Below are positions 46,747 through 57,420 of a stretch of 64,000 bases of DNA, piece by piece. The notes under the pieces were generated by a model. The model saw only the letters and a list, made by a program, of their open reading frames with translations, was not told the origin of the DNA and ran no database searches. The first letter of the stretch is position 1. Each line of letters begins with the position of its first letter. Source of the DNA: Agrocybe praecox (Eukaryota; Basidiomycota; Agaricomycetes; Agaricales; Agrocybaceae). The position numbers and the translations under genes were made by a program. Where the stretch lies: positions 3,162,001-3,226,000 of the forward strand of contig OZ024849.1 of assembly GCA_964017145.1 (NCBI GenBank). The letters are read 5' to 3'.

Positions 46747-48239
46747 GATTTGGATTTGGAAGGGATATTTGAAGATGGCTGGTTACTAATATGGTTATGG
46801 CTCCGAAAGGCTCCGAGCTAAGTTTGAAGCTGGAAGGGCGATTTGCTGATGTGGTTACTAAATATGGTTATAGCTCCGAGCTATTGTCGTTCTCGCCATT
46901 TATCCGGTCGTAGTAAAACTTCACAGCTGCATCCTCTGTTTTTGGCTGGGTCTACCTAGTAGTACATATGACCTTTACGCCGATATCGTAGGCTCGTGAC
47001 CACCTCTCCTCATGTCATCACTTTCTAAATTCTCTCCTTCCTCATTCATCTCCATCCTTCCTTCGTTATCCCATCTTCAGTCCCGACCCTGCGCTCGATC
47101 CTCCGTAATCCTCGATATCTCAAGTCCTAAATCGTCGTTTGCAAGGCTCTGCCGCTTCGATTGAAGTGCCCGCTGCACAGGTTGGGAATCTCCCGTCGTT
47201 TGAAGTCTCGTTCGCCGTCGATGTGTCAAGGACGTGGTTTACACTTTGCGGACGTCGGGCGATCCATCACGTGGTATACCCCGAACGCCTTGTCAGCATT
47301 CGCTCGACTACCAGAGTCGTTATGAGCAGGGAAGAGTGTGGCAAGCTCACGGGCTCACCAGTGCTTCACGGTCAACCGTCGTCACCATCATCCTCGCTAC
47401 TTCCTGCCTCCTATAGATCCCATCTCTTGCCAAATAATCGTTTGCAAGACTCTGGACGACTGGACAATGCCGCTTCGGTGAAAAATGCGCGCTGCAGGGG
47501 TTGAGAATCGAGATGACGTGTTGGCTGCCGTCGACGAGGGCCGTGAATGCGTGTAGAAGACGTTTGGGACACTGTCTGCGTCTATCTCCGCTGTCGCAAA
47601 TCGATCCTTGTCAGCAGTCGTTCGACTGCGAAAGTCATCGTAAGCGGGAAAGAGCGTGGCAAGCTCGCGGACTCACCAGTGTCTCTCATTCCATCATCCC
47701 CACCCACTCATGTCGCCAACGATCGTCCTCGATGCCTCCTGCAGACCCCTTCCTTGCTTCCAAATCATCGTTTGCAAGGCTCTGGACGACTGGACGACCC
47801 CCCTTCGATGACACTGCGCTCTGCAGAGGTTGGGGATTGAGATGGCGTGTTGGCTGCGGCCATTTCTCTTCGAGGAAGGCTGTGGATTCGTACAGAGGAC
47901 GTTTGGGATACTGCATGCGTCTATCTCCGCCCTCGTTCGTCAGTGGAGACGCTGCACTTCCGTTCCGAGGGCGTTCGAGATCCTGTGGGACGTTGCGTGC
48001 CTCTCCCGATCATTGTTCGTTGGCGGGCGTGTTCTCGATGTGGGTACGTTGGGGAACGAAAGGCCGACGCTAAACGATTGCGTTGGTCGATAACTGCGTC
48101 ATTGGTCGGCGGAAGTTGTGGACGTGTGTGGGACGTGCTCTCGATGCGAGCATGTTGGCAATCGTATGGGACGTCGGCTGTATCGTTGCTCGTCGGCGGA
48201 AGTTGTGGACGTGTATGGGATGCTCTCGATATTGCGAAT

Positions 48240-48881
48240 AGGGATGTCTGTGTCTGTCACACTCCTTTTTTGCGTGGCTGTCAATGCATGGGTAAGTAAA
48301 GATCATTTTGAATACCCATAGATCACTCACAAGCGGGTTTACAGCAGACTGAGAAAGCATTTCGCCGTCTTGGAATTGTGAGTAAGTCAATGTTTCATCT
48401 TCCAAGTTGCACAGACAACTTACCAGTTCCTTAGACATCAACTAGATTAAGTAACAAGAGCACAGGTAAGCTTGAAATGCTTCCGAACACGACCAGATGA
48501 CTTACAAGTGCGTGCTAGGACGATGTACTCGAAACGTCGCTCGGAAGACGTCTGTGTCGGCCATTCGAATACATTTCAAGGTCTCGGTGTGTTGATTTCG
48601 TCGTTCCGTGTAATACTAACCTTTTCTTGCGAGTGGACATGCCCCCACTGGTTGGAGCGGGTGAGGAACACAGTGAAGTCCTTGCACGTCCTTCAGAGGT
48701 AAGCTTTGAAATGATATATAACAGTAAACGACCACTTACCCCGAGGCAGCTAGAGCTCGATATCTTTGCTTGCAATGAGCAGCGGAAACGAGAAGTGGAG
48801 AAAAGTAGCGTAGAAGATGGAAGGGAAGACAAGCTCCGATGAGCTGTTGTCTCTTCTAGTCGAAATGTGCCAGCTTATATA
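48240..48881 (-). ncRNA. Repeat-borne spliced transcript unit, copy in unit 3
   Basis: TATATAAG at 48881-48874 and the downstream series of gtaagt donors match the unit 2 copy. The 18-base micro-exon is ttgatgtctaaggaactg near 48430. Frames between copies are not conserved in an obvious way, so coding is doubtful. Confidence 0.35.
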
Positions 48882-49937
48882 CATTTTTGAACCCTTGTAA
48901 TAATTACATATATTGAATAAACCGAGTTTGACGCCAAACCCGTTTTGCCGAAGAGTCGAAATCAAGATCTCCCGAATGTATTCTTCTGTTTTAAATATCG
49001 GGAGGAGGTATGGTATAATGGTGGGGTAATTCATGAGTTGTGAGCTAGGTTTTTCTTTGATGGCTCTGGTATTTTGAGGGAAGGTAATTGTAGTGTACTC
49101 ACAGCTATTATTTAATACACACTTGAGAGCTACAGTAATGACAGGGAGACTAAATGGAAACCACTCGCTGGCAAGAAACTAGCTGGGAAGGGAATCGAGG
49201 CGAGGGTAGGGTAGGTTGGGTCATTGTGAATTGGACTCGAAGGATAGTCGGTGGGTTGGGGGGACATACATACACGTATAGGAGACACGTATAGCTATGT
49301 ATTAAAGGTATTTTCACAAAAAATAGAGAAGAAATGAAATATCTATTCGAGATACTAAGTTTAAGCGCCCGTCAAAAACATCGGTAGATAACAGATTTCA
49401 AAATATTATCACAACCACAAAAGCTATCTAATCGTATATTTTGATACACTATACCCGTTAATACATAACGGCACGGAAACAAGATAATCATGATATGCTG
49501 CTGAAGAGGCAGGGTATTCCATACGAGGTGATTTCACTATTTCTTGCCAACTACGTCCTCCTGGGATCTTTCCTTCCGAGCCTCGGCGGTTTCTTTCTCT
49601 ATCATGGCAAGTTATACAACACCGAGTGATATATTTGGCTCAGTCGGTGAGACAACTAGCCATCACTGATTGTCGAGTGGGAGGCTGCCGGTTCTGGCGG
49701 CCTCACTGAAGTCAGGCACAGATGGACGGGACAACATTGGGTTCTTGATTGCGGTAGTCAGAAACTGTAGGTAAAATAGAATACATGTATGCGTGCGCAC
49801 CGTGATTGCGGTAGTCAGAAATTGACCTGCAATCAAGGTGTTCTAAAATCTGTATACTTGTTATCAGGTTCGGATGAGAGAGAAAGAAAGGAAAAAACAT
49901 AGGGGTAGTAAAATTGGATTACATTGACGTTAATATT

Positions 49938-50791
49938 TTAAAGATCTCCATCAACCTCAATGTCCTTGTGCACCCATACGAGACGAGCAGCGCGACAGAC
50001 AAGGATGAAGTTTCCTCCTAGAAGAGTAGTAATTGTCATGGAACCTATCAAACCGAATCCTGAAGTGCAGTTCCCCACATCCTTGACAAAGTCTCTGTCA
50101 ATCCAGCTTATGCGAAATAGCATCATCGCAAATAATATCACAGCCCTGTCATAACCATTAGCACTTCTCATTTGCAAGTCCATTTTTATATCTCACCATA
50201 ACACCAATACGACAGGTAGCGCAAGGCACACCCAGAAGTCAATGGAGGTCGATTTTTGCACGGCCCTCGAAGCCTATATATATATGTTTATTATGCCGAG
50301 ATTACAATATGCAGGAGATAAAATACTACTTACCAGCGTCCATGCTTGCAGGAACTCTGCTTCACTCATCTTATGTGCCGATCCTAAGAGTAGACCACCG
50401 ACCACCAAGCCTGCCAGGGAGAAAACACAAATGGCTATGGCTGAGGTACGCAAGAATACATTGCACATAACTATGTCGATTTGTAGCAGTGCGACTGAGA
50501 CCCTGCGCTTACGTGAATATGTAAGTATTAGGGTACAGGACGGTGATATACCACGCACTGGAGCAAGACCACCGATGCACCACATGCACCCTTCCAGTGT
50601 ACGTGCAGGGTTTTGACGATGCTTGGCCATTGTAAGCCGCTGTTTTGGAATTGCACGAGTTGCGCCATAGGGTCGGACTCGTGCGCTCCTTCTGTCTGTA
50701 AATTCGCGCGAAATTGTGAATGATAAAGTGGGTATAGGAATAGGGTGTAGGCTGTCATCAAAGTTTGGAAGAATGAGACAGCAGTTTGCAT
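49938..50791 (-). CDS. Multi-pass membrane protein, family copy M3 (intact)
   Basis: The best preserved copy. Exon 1 (from 50791): MQTAVSFFQTLMTAYTLFLY to HWKGACGASVVLLQ. Exon 2: VSVALLQIDIVMCNVFLRTS, AIAICVFSLAGLVVGGLLLG, SAHKMSEAEFLQAWTL. Exon 3: ASRAVQKSTSIDFWVCLALP then VVLVLW. Exon 4: AVILFAMMLFRISWIDRDFV, KDVGNCTSGFGLIGSMTITT, LLGGNFILVCRAARLVWVHK, DIEVDGDL, stop at 49938. All introns have GT-AG ends and join in frame. Five or so hydrophobic segments predict an integral membrane protein of about 235 residues. Function unknown; the intact frame in an array of decayed copies suggests this copy, at least, has been kept or is young. Confidence 0.7.
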
Positions 50792-50889
50792 CTTGAAACT
50801 ATAAAAGAGAGAAGAGAGGGGACGCCGCAAAGGTTCACTGAAATCCAGCGATTTTAACTGAATACCACCTGAGTCCTGTGCCCCCTTTA

Positions 50890-51345
50890 TTTCTCACGTT
50901 GCCCTCGAAGCCTATATATATATGTATGTTTATTATACCGAGATTACAATATGCACGAGATAAATACCACCTACCAGCGCCCATGATTGCAGAAACCCTG
51001 ATTAACTCATTTTATATGCCGATCCTAAGAGTAGACTACCGACCACCAAGCCTGCCAGCGAGAAAACACAAATCGCTATGGCTGAGGTACGCCAGTCGAT
51101 TTGTAGCAGTGCGACTGAGATTCTGCGCGTACGTGAATATGTAAGTATTAAGGTAAAGCACGGTGGTATACCACGCACTGGAGCAAGACCACCGACGCAC
51201 TACATGCACCCTTCCAGTATACCTGTAGGGTTTTCACAATGCTTGGCCATTGTAAGCAGTTGTTCTGGAGTTGCACGAGTTGCGCCATAGGGTCGGACTC
51301 GTCACGGTGCGCTCCTTCTGTCGCGAATGAGACAGCAATTCCCAT
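50890..51345 (-). pseudogene. Membrane protein family, truncated copy next to M3
   Basis: Exon 1 remains as SDPMAQLVQLQNNCLQWPSI and VKTLQVYWKGACSASVVLLQ, but the N-terminus is replaced (MGIAVSFATEGA). Exon 2 lacks a segment around 51090 relative to M3 (the codons after LQID), and exons 3 and 4 are absent; the homology stops at gccctcgaagcctatatata. It is a partial tandem duplicate. Confidence 0.7.
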
Positions 51346-52237
51346 CTTCCAACTACAAGAGAGAGAAGGACGCTGAAGGCTTCAGCTTGGAGCTTGAAAG
51401 TTCACTGGAGCGCGGTATTTAAGCTCATGTCTATAACCTGGGCACAAATGGAAAGACTTAAGTACTTATTTCCGCAAAGAAGCTGTTTCACGGATTTTGG
51501 GCTTCGAAGGGATATTTGATGATGTGGTTACTAATATGGTTATGGCTCGGAAAGCCTCCAAGCTAAGTTTGAAGGGCGATTTGCTGATGTGGTTACTAAA
51601 TATGGTTATAGCTCCGAGCTATTCTGGTTCTCTCCATGTAATAAAACTGCGAGCTGCATCCTCCGTTTTCGGCTCGGTCTACATATGACCTTTACGCCGA
51701 TATCGTAGGCTCGTGACAACCCTCCGCCCTCATTCATCTCCATCCTCCCTTCGTAGGCTCGTAACCACCCTGTATGACAAGAAGGGTCAGGTGACCCATG
51801 CAGAGCATTTCTTGTCTATACAGGCTGGTGAAACTGAGTTTAAATTCCCGTAGCGCGCGGCTCCCCAGAAGTTCGGATCGGCTGGGACGGAGCCTGGAGC
51901 CTGTAGTCACGAGCCTCGGTTTTAACTTTTTCGCGCCACAACATGTGACACTCCGGCACTTCGTCGGCATGTCTGGCGTTGATGTGCCCGCTCACATTCT
52001 TTCCCCCTCCCTTCATCCTCTCTCTCAACACCCATACTTGTTAAATATGTAGGGTCCTTCTATCAGATAATTTGAACTCGTAGTCACTCGAGGTGGCTCC
52101 TTTCCTGCTAATGATCATGTATGTTCCTTTCCACACAAGAATGAAAATTTTTTCAACACCCTGTATCCGTCATTTCCTATTCCTCCTTGGCTAGCGACAG
52201 TTTCTTTCTTCTTGCAACCCCTCGAGCCCACAAAATG

Positions 52238-52420
52238 TCTAACCTCTTTTCAAAGCCCACATTCAATGCTCTTCCTAAGGTGTTGATTCGCTCTTGTCCA
52301 AAGTGCTATAGGACGGCCCACGGGGTTGTCCATCACCATTAACCGACATCTCAGTGATTGTTTCTTGGCAAGCAGACCATGTTTCATGAAGTTGATAGAG
52401 TTTTGAAGCTGACCGGTTCA
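52238..52420 (+). pseudogene. Degenerate zinc-finger-like fragment inside the MULE-like element
   Basis: MSNLFSKPTFNALPKVLIRS CPKCYRTA-type sequence is followed, in another frame, by GLSITINRHLSDCFLASRPC. Together they resemble a C-x2-C ... H ... C finger of the sort found at the start of some basidiomycete transposon proteins. The frame break and stop codons mark it as dead. Confidence 0.25.
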
Positions 52421-52894
52421 CCTGATCATTGATGATAGGTTGAAATCAATGGTGCCCATTATGTGCAGTAGAGTGTATAGTTCGCAGTCTCACTCTAGTG
52501 AATACACCATTGCTAATAGAGGGAACACTGACGACGACGACGACGAACAAACGACGAACTTACACTATCGGGACAATTAAAGCGCACGTGAGCGATGGCC
52601 GGACTGTGCCGAGGCTCAAGGCTCCAGGCTCCAGGCTCCCTCCCAGTCGATCCGATGTTCTCCGGCTCCCACGGTTTTTTCCCAAAAAAGATCGAGGTCC
52701 TCCCCTAAACAAGTCACGTTTTGTGGCCTAGCGCGTCAAGTCCGAGTCGCGTCGCGTCCCGAATTCTTTTCTCATACACATCGTAAATTGACGCAAGTTT
52801 GGACGCGTTTCCACATGTAAAATGCGTTCAATGTTGCAGTTAACTCCAAGGATATGAAGATAGCATTACAGAGCATCCAAGGCTTGTGTTTACT

Positions 52895-52985
52895 ATAGGA
52901 TTAATGTCGGCACTGGCTATGGGAAAACTCTGTGCATGATACTGCCTTCTTTACTGTATCCCAGCCAACTATTAATTATCAACAG
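52895..52985 (+). pseudogene. RecQ-like helicase fragment (Walker A)
   Basis: The frame INVGTGYGKTLCMILPSLLY then PSQLLIIN contains a clear P-loop (GTGYGKT) with the context found in RecQ-type helicases that are multicopy in mushroom genomes. Only about 28 residues remain and the flanks do not continue the domain. It is probably captured or residual sequence in the element. Confidence 0.55.
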
Positions 52986-52993
52986 TGTTTAAG

Positions 52994-53362
52994 CTAAATA
53001 AAATATAATATAATAGATACTACAGCAGATATGATAGAAATCAGCGAACATAGGTGAAGGAGGGACTGTACTCCCTGGGCTACTACTGCTTGTGTTGTCT
53101 GGTTTCCTCTCGTCGATTTGTAGGATTCATTCTGTCCAATAGCATAGGTGTCGGTTGCGATTTCTGGCTTGAATTTGAATGTTGTAGGGGGTGTATGGGT
53201 TTGTAGCTCCTGTTCCGCATTGTGAACAGGAGCTGTTGTCACCGCTGATGTCGAAACGGCAAACCGTGAATCAGACGCAAATTGATCGACCTTGGGAACT
53301 GCAGCCTTACGCTGCTTCTTCTCAGTTCTTTTTGCCGAGGCCAGGATGTCAGCAGAGGTCCT
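52994..53362 (-). CDS. Unknown ORF inside the MULE-like element
   Basis: An open frame of up to 148 codons (53440-52994); the ATG at 53362 gives MIPRTSADILASAKRTEKKQ, then RKAAVPKVDQFASDSRFAVS, ending with a hydrophobic C-terminal segment (ISIISAVVSIILYF). It is Ser/Thr/Ala-rich with a single C-terminal anchor-like helix. I recognise no family, and it could be a chance frame or cargo. Confidence 0.25.
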   Translation of the reverse strand, partial: RTSADILASAKRTEKKQRKAAVPKVDQFASDSRFAVSTSAVTTAPVHNAEQELQTHTPPTTFKFKPEIATDTYAIGQNESYKSTRGNQTTQAVVAQGVQSLLHLCSLISIISAVVSIILYFI

Positions 53363-54539
53363 AGGAATCATAACAATTAACAGCGACGGACAATCGTGGA
53401 TCCGCCAGTCATCGTTCACCGAGGGCCCGACACGCAGCACTTCCCTTTTAGGCCAGAAACGTGACTTGTTTAGGGGAGGACTTCAATCTTTTTTTGGGAA
53501 AAACCGTGGGAGCCGCGCGCTACGGGAATTTAAACTCAGTTTCCCCGGCCTGTATATACAAGAAATGCTCTGCATGGGTCACCTGACCCTTCTTGTCGCT
53601 TCAGCGGTATACAGGCCAGGTTACCGGCCTACTCCCTTCGTTATCCCATATTCAGTCCCGACCCTGCGATCGATCCTCCGTAATCCTCGATATCTCAAGC
53701 TCAAGTTCCATGTCGTCGTTTGCAAGGCTCTGGCGCTTCGATGGAAGTGCCCGCTGCAGAGGTTGGGAATCTCCCGTCGTTTAAGGTCTCGTTCGCCGTC
53801 GATGTGTCAAGGACGTGGTTAGCACGTTGCGGACGTCGGGCGATCCATCGTGTGGAATGATCCGAATGCCTTGTCAGCAGTCGCTCGACCACGAGAGTCG
53901 TTATGAGCTGGGAAGAGCCTGGCAACCTCACGGACTCACCAGTGCTTCTCATCTCATCATCGTCACCCACTCATGTTATCAACTATCATCCTCGCTAGTA
54001 CCTCCTGCCTCCTACAATTCCCATCCCTCGTCCCAAATAATTGTTTCAAGGCTCTGGACGACGCTGCTTCGATGAAAATGTTCTCTGCAGAGGTTGGGGA
54101 TGACGATGACGTGTTGGCTGCGGTCATTTCCCTTCGAGGAAGGCTGTGGATCCGTGCAGAGGACGTTTGGGACGCTACATGCGTCTATCTCCGCCGTCGT
54201 TCGTCGGTGGAGACGTTGCACATCCTTTCCGGGGTCGTTCGGGATCCTGTGGTCCGTTGCGTGCCTCTCCTGATCATTGTTCGTTGGCGGACGTGTTCCC
54301 GATGTGGGTGCGTTGGGAACCGAAAGGCGGACGCTAAACGATCGTGTTGGACAATAGCTGCGTCAGTGGTCGTCGTCGGTCGTTGTGGACGTGTGTGGGA
54401 CGTGCTCTCGATGTGATCATGTAGGGAATCGAGAGTCAGACGCCAAACGATCGCGTGGGACGTTGACTTCGTCGTTGCTCGTTGGCGGAAGTTGTGGACG
54501 TCTGGGACGCTCTCGATGTTGCGAATATGGATATCTGCG

Positions 54540-55190
54540 TCTGTCGCACTCATTTTTTTTACCTGGCTGTCAATACATGGGTAAGTAAAGATCATTTTGA
54601 ATATCCATAGATCACTCACGAGTGGGTTTACAGCGTTACGAACTCGTATAGAATCCTAGTGGCGTGTTTGACTGTGCGAGCATTTCGCCGTCTTGGAGTT
54701 GTGGGTAAATCAATTTTTCATCTTCCAAGTTGCACAGACGACTTACCAGTTCAGTAGACATCGACTAGATCAAGTAACAAGAGCACAGGTAAGCTTGGAA
54801 TGTTTCCCAACACGAATAGATGACTTACAAGTGCATGCTAGGACGTTGTGCTCGGAACGTTGCTCGGAACGTCTGTGTCGGCCATTGAAACACATTTCAA
54901 GGTCTCAGTGTGTTAATTTCGTCGTTCCGTATAGTACTAACCTTTTCTTACGCAAGGACATGCCCCCACTGGTTGAACATAGTCAAGTCTATGCACGTCA
55001 TTCAGAGGTAAGCTTCGAAATAATATGTAACATTAAGCGACCACTTACCTCGAGGTAGGTAGACCTCGATATCGTTGCTTGCAATAAGCAGAGGACACGA
55101 GAAGTGCAGAAACGTAGAGTGGAAGATGAAAGGGAAGACAAGTTCCGAAGAGCTGTTGTCTTCTTTAGTCGAAATACGCGGGCTTATATA
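54540..55190 (-). ncRNA. Repeat-borne spliced transcript unit, copy in unit 4
   Basis: TATATAAG at 55190-55183 with the same downstream donor series. The micro-exon position near 54755 reads tcgatgtctactgaactg, keeping length 18 while the sequence varies. Confidence 0.33.
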
Positions 55191-56464
55191 CATTGGAGAA
55201 CCCTTGTAATAATTACATACATTGAATAAAACGAGTTTCATGTTAAACCCCGTTTTTCCGAAGAGTCGAAACCAAGATCTCCCGAATGTATCCTTCTGTT
55301 TCGAATATCAGGAGGAGGTATGGTATAATGGAGGGGTAATTCATGAGTTGTGAGCTAGGTTTTTCTTTGATGACTCTGGTATTTTGAGGGAAGGTAATTG
55401 CAGTGTACTCACATAGCTATCAATCTTTTAAAGTGCATAGTTCGCTCGAATTGAGCTGTACAGAAAACGCAGCGCTTAAGAGGAAGATGCATACGAGCAC
55501 GGACATTGAACAAGATATCGGACATCCTGAGCGAGAATCCTTGACGGAAGACGCTATTCATGCCAAATATGTATCTCATAACGTATAGCGCTCAGCTCCA
55601 GACGCAGAAAATGCCCTAAAAACAACGAAACACGCCAAACGCTTCATTTCCGCATCGTGCGTGCGTATCTTCCACTTCAAACGGCGTTTATTTCGTGTTG
55701 GATTTGAATTATGACTCTTCAGATCTACCATGATGCGAAGGAGACTAAATGGAAGCCACTCGCCGGCAAGAAACTAGCTGGAAAGGGGATCGAGGCGAGG
55801 GTAGGGTAAGTTGACTCGCTTGTGAATCGCACTCAAATGACAGTCAGTAACTTGGAGATACCTACATACACGTATAGGAGGAAAGTATAGCTATCTAATA
55901 AAGTTTTTTTCCACATACAATAGAGGGGAAATGAAGTATCTATTCGAGATACTGCGTTTAAGCGCCCATCAAAAACATCGGCGGATAACAGATTTCAAAA
56001 TCTTATCACAACCTCAAAAGCTATCTCATTATATTTTGGTACAGTATACCCTTAAATACATAAAGGCAGCGAAACGAGAAAATCACTATGTGAGATATAT
56101 CTACCAAATCTGATACGCGAAATTACATCGCTTGGGCGTTTCCGCGCTAACGAACAAGTACCATAACGACTTGGTCGGGTATGTGTCGTTCAATCTTGCG
56201 GTATTTATTGAGTACAGAGATCTCCAGTTTCAAGTTGGCGGAATGGGATATCAAATATGCACATCTATTACGCGTATGTCCATGTATATAGATGTATGCA
56301 GAGATTCTGAAGGCCCAAGCCTCGATCGTTCTGTGTGAATTGTTTAAAATGCCGATTACTTCAGCAGTTGTCTTTGTCTCGTCGTTTCTGTTCGAGCATG
56401 GCATAGATTTAAGCAGTCGTAGATTGGAATACATTGACGTTAATATTTTAAAGATCTTGATCAA

Positions 56465-57308
56465 TCAACCTTTGTGCACCCATACGAGACGAGCAGCACG
56501 ACAGACAAGGATGAGGTTTCCTGCTAGAAGAGTAGTAATAGTCACCGAACCTATCAATCCGACACCTGAAGTGCACTTCCCCACATCGTTGACAAAGTCT
56601 CTGTCAATCCAGCTTATGATCAATAGCGTCGTCGCGCATAATATCACAGCCCTGTCATAAGGATTAGAATTTCTCATTTGCGAGTGGATTTTTATTTCTC
56701 ACCATAACACCAGTGCGACAGGCAGCGCAAGGCACACCCAGAAATCGATGGAGGAAGGTTTTCGCACGTCCCTCGAAGCCTATATATATGTTTATCATGG
56801 CTAGATTACAATATGCACGAGATAAAATAACACCTACCAGCGTCCATGATTGCAGGAACTCTGCTTCACTCATCTTCTGTGCTGATCCTAAGAATAGACC
56901 ACCGACTGCCAAGCCTGTCAGCGAAAAAACACCGATGGCCACGGCTGAGGTACGCAAGAATACATTGCACAGAACCGTGTCGATTTGCAGCAGGGCGATT
57001 GAGACTCTGCGCGTACATGCGTCGTGAATATGTAAGTATTAGGGTAAAGCACGACGATATACCACGCACTGGAGCAAGACCACCGATGCACCACATGCAC
57101 CTTTCCAGTGTACGTGCAAGGTTTCGACCTTGCTTGGCCATTGTTTGCCGCTGTTGTGGAGTTGGGCGCGTTGGGCCATAGGGTCGGACTCGTCACGGTG
57201 CGCTCGTTCTGTCTCTAAAATCGCGCGAAATTGTGAATGATAAACTGGGTATAGGAATAGGGTGTAGGCTTTCATTAAAGTTTGGAAGAATGCGACATCA
57301 GTTTTCAT
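56465..57308 (-). CDS. Multi-pass membrane protein, family copy M4
   Basis: Exon 1 starts at 57308 (MKTDVAFFQTLMKAYTLFLY) and ends HWKGACGASVVLLQ. Exon 2 has VFLRTSAVAIGVFSLTGLAV, GGLFLGSAQKMSEAEFLQSW and TL. Exon 3 corresponds to the M3 segment ending in a helix, here with ACRTGVMV in another frame near 56700. Exon 4 reads AVILCATTLLIISWIDRDFV, GKCTSGVGLIGSVTITTLLA, ILVCRAARLVWVHKG, ending at 56465, a few residues shorter than M3. The splice joins look usable, so this copy may be intact. Between exon 1 and 2 the reading gtgaatatg ... cgcgtac carries a small insertion relative to M3, inside the intron. Confidence 0.55.
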
Positions 57309-57420
57309 CTTGCAACTACAGGAGGGAGAAAATAGAGAGGGACGGTGAATGGCCAAGGCTTCAGCTTGAAGCTTGAAATTTTGAAAGTTCACTGGAGTGC
57401 CATATTTAAGCTCATGTTTA

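Larger units (their letters stand above)
46989..51753. repeat. Composite repeat unit 3 (most complete)
   Basis: Starts with taggctcgtgac directly after the tail of unit 2. Order: head (47000-47500), ~100-bp repeats (47500-48240; cgtcggcggaagttgtggac recurs), minus-strand splice-rich section with TATA box (48300-48881), non-coding tail (48890-49835), membrane-protein gene M3 (49938-50791), a second truncated gene copy (50890-51345) and the tail (51420-51705). The next unit word taggctcgtgac follows at 51706. Confidence 0.85.
51754..53631. mobile_element. Mutator-like element with 9-bp target duplication
   Basis: A 1,878-bp element is flanked by ctcccttcg (51745-51753 and 53632-53640), which splits the sequence catccttccttcgttatccc of the intact unit. 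The termini are taggctcgtaaccaccctgt and, reversed, taggccggtaacctggcctg. Inverted similarity extends over 100 bp (gacaagaagggtcaggtgac, gcagagcatttcttgt, actgagtttaaattcccgta, gcgcgcggctccc). A 9-bp duplication with long inverted repeats is typical of Mutator-like elements. Inside are a helicase fragment and a 148-codon minus-strand ORF; no MULE transposase is seen. Confidence 0.87.
53632..57420. repeat. Composite repeat unit 4
   Basis: Continues the unit head directly after the MULE-like element (ttatcccatattcagtcccg). Order: head (53640-53960), ~100-bp repeats (54250-54530), splice-rich section with TATA box (54560-55190), tail (55190-56100) with a replaced stretch at about 55425-55735 that has no match in units 2 and 3, about 300 bp of unrelated sequence (56130-56400), and membrane-protein gene M4 (56465-57308). 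Confidence 0.8.
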
